DNA from: Cellvibrionales bacterium UBA2511
GTDB lineage: Bacteria > Pseudomonadota > Gammaproteobacteria > Pseudomonadales > Porticoccaceae
Assembly: GCA_002341315.1 (NCBI GenBank)
Contig: DDNV01000058.1
Coordinates: 12,445-18,908, forward strand
DNA: 6,464 nt
Direction: 5' to 3'
The position numbers and the translations under genes are program-made. Below, in pieces: positions 5,968 to 6,464 of this stretch (position 1 is its first letter; each line of letters opens with the position of its first letter). A model generated the notes under the pieces. The model made no database searches, had not been told where the DNA came from, and was given only the letters and a program-made list of their open reading frames with translations.

Positions 5968-5988
5968 GTCCCGGGCCTGACCCGGGAC
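5968..5988. terminator. Perfect 8-bp hairpin between converging EVE and slyX genes
   Basis: GTCCCGGG, loop CCTGA, CCCGGGAC is an exact palindrome 30 bases after the EVE stop and 24 bases before the end of slyX. Its symmetry and position between convergent genes suggest a bidirectional terminator. No T-run follows on the + strand. Similar CCCGGG palindromes recur in GC-rich alphaproteobacterial genomes (from memory), so it may also be a dispersed repeat. Confidence 0.5.
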
Positions 5989-6012
5989 CTCTGGTTGTAA
6001 GGTAACCCCGTG

Positions 6013-6207
6013 TCAGTAATGCGGTGGGCGCTCGTCGCCAAGGATCACGCCACCATCGCTCTCGCCGTGCCGGGCCGCTTCGCGCGCGAGCAGCATCTCG
6101 ACTCGGGTGCGCAGGCGGTCAAGCTCGCGGTCTTGGCGTGCGATAACATCCGACAGGTCATCGACCGTGCGGATCAGGTGGGCCAGTTTTTCTTCGATCT
6201 CGGTCAT
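6013..6207 (-). CDS. slyX: SlyX family protein
   Basis: The 64-residue product has the SlyX plan: a heptad-rich coiled coil over residues 1-45 ([21 protein letters not shown] and on, with Leu/Val/Ile at a and d positions) and the conserved end PPHY. SlyX proteins are about 65-75 residues and cytoplasmic, and their function is not established. The start ATG (bases 6205-6207, read on the - strand) is the only sensible one. The gene converges with the EVE gene and diverges from hisS, with 121 bases between its start and the hisS start. The neighbouring slyX-hisS arrangement agrees with what I remember of Rhodobacteraceae genomes. Confidence 0.88.
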   Translation of the reverse strand: MTEIEEKLAHLIRTVDDLSDVIARQDRELDRLRTRVEMLLAREAARHGESDGGVILGDERPPHY

Positions 6208-6255
6208 GGCATGGGATTACGCGCGGATGCGCCTGCGGTCAATCGCGCAGCCGCC

Positions 6256-6284
6256 TTGCCCCGGCGCGGCCCTTGGGCTAGACC
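6256..6284 (+). promoter_or_regulatory. Probable sigma-70-type promoter of hisS
   Basis: TTGCCC (6256-6261) and TAGACC (6279-6284) are separated by 17 bases. This fits the -35/-10 pattern common in Rhodobacteraceae, where TTG at -35 and TAGAxC at -10 are frequent. Transcription would start near 6291 and leave a leader of roughly 38 bases before the hisS ATG. Confidence 0.5.
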
Positions 6285-6328
6285 GCGCCACGACAGATGC
6301 CGCAAGAGTTGCCGCAAGGACGCATGCC

Positions 6329-6464
6329 ATGGCCAAGCCCAAAAAAGAGCCCCGCCCCAAGGCCGAAACGCCCAAAGGGTTCCGCGATTATTTCGGCGCC
6401 GAGGCGACGACGCGCGCCGCGATGCTCAACGCGATTGCCGGGGTCTATCATCGCTATGGCTTTG
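6329..6464 (+). CDS. hisS: Histidyl-tRNA synthetase, N-terminal fragment
   Basis: Only the first 45 codons are present; the gene runs off the window end. After a Lys/Pro-rich start ([13 protein letters not shown]) comes [12 protein letters not shown] (14-25), the N-terminal signature of class II HisRS, and then the helix leading to GVYHRYGF (38-45), with the aligned Arg/Tyr/Gly pattern seen in this enzyme. HisRS charges tRNA-His with histidine in the cytoplasm and is essential. AAGGA (6316-6320) lies 8 bases before the ATG at 6329. An ATG at 6324 is in the wrong frame. The short basic lead-in before PKGFRD resembles alphaproteobacterial, Rhodobacteraceae-type HisRS. The family call is firm; the lineage is from memory. 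Confidence 0.93.
   Translation, partial: MAKPKKEPRPKAETPKGFRDYFGAEATTRAAMLNAIAGVYHRYGF

Noticed and set aside
1..6464. CRISPR array, tRNA, rRNA, insertion sequence or attachment site
   Set aside because: I saw no regularly spaced repeats, cloverleaf, transposase frame or flanking direct repeats, including at the lineage break.

Overview
The window joins two blocks that look as if they come from different bacterial lineages. From 1 to about 5490 all genes lie on the + strand, have moderate GC and read as gammaproteobacterial (envelope lipoproteins, an M48 protease, a DUF3237 protein and a CurA/YncB-type oxidoreductase). From about 5518 to the end the content is an EVE-domain gene, slyX on the - strand and the 5' end of hisS. 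Their protein sequences, GC-rich codon choice and hisS promoter look like Rhodobacteraceae-type alphaproteobacteria. Hand counts on sampled 60-base lines give 26/60 to 39/60 G+C on the left (541, 1081, 2221, 4921) and 41/60 to 46/60 on the right (5581, 5701, 6061). The lineage calls are from recognition, not from a search. The window is therefore either a metagenomic assembly chimera or, less likely, a real recombination boundary.

Region 1 (1-3325) is a tightly packed, apparently co-transcribed envelope cluster: the 3' end of a von Willebrand A (vWA) protein with a MIDAS motif, two lipoproteins of unknown function, and a secreted or lipid-anchored M48 zinc metalloprotease. The vWA stop and the next start are 3 bases apart. 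The two later boundaries are GTGA overlaps, so the last three genes look translationally coupled. This is the part most like an uncharacterised system: a metal-dependent adhesion-type domain, two probable outer-membrane lipoproteins and a periplasm-facing protease made together. No function can be assigned from sequence alone.

Region 2 (3326-3842) holds an unrecognised 62-residue proline-rich protein with a very strong ribosome binding site, followed by about 250 bases without a gene that contain inverted repeats.

Region 3 (3843-5489) has a DUF3237 protein and a zinc-free medium-chain NADP-dependent oxidoreductase, closed by a GC-rich hairpin that is probably a terminator.

Region 4 (5518-6464) has the EVE-domain gene and slyX converging on a perfect 8-bp hairpin. 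hisS diverges from slyX behind a recognisable -35/-10 promoter and runs off the window end.
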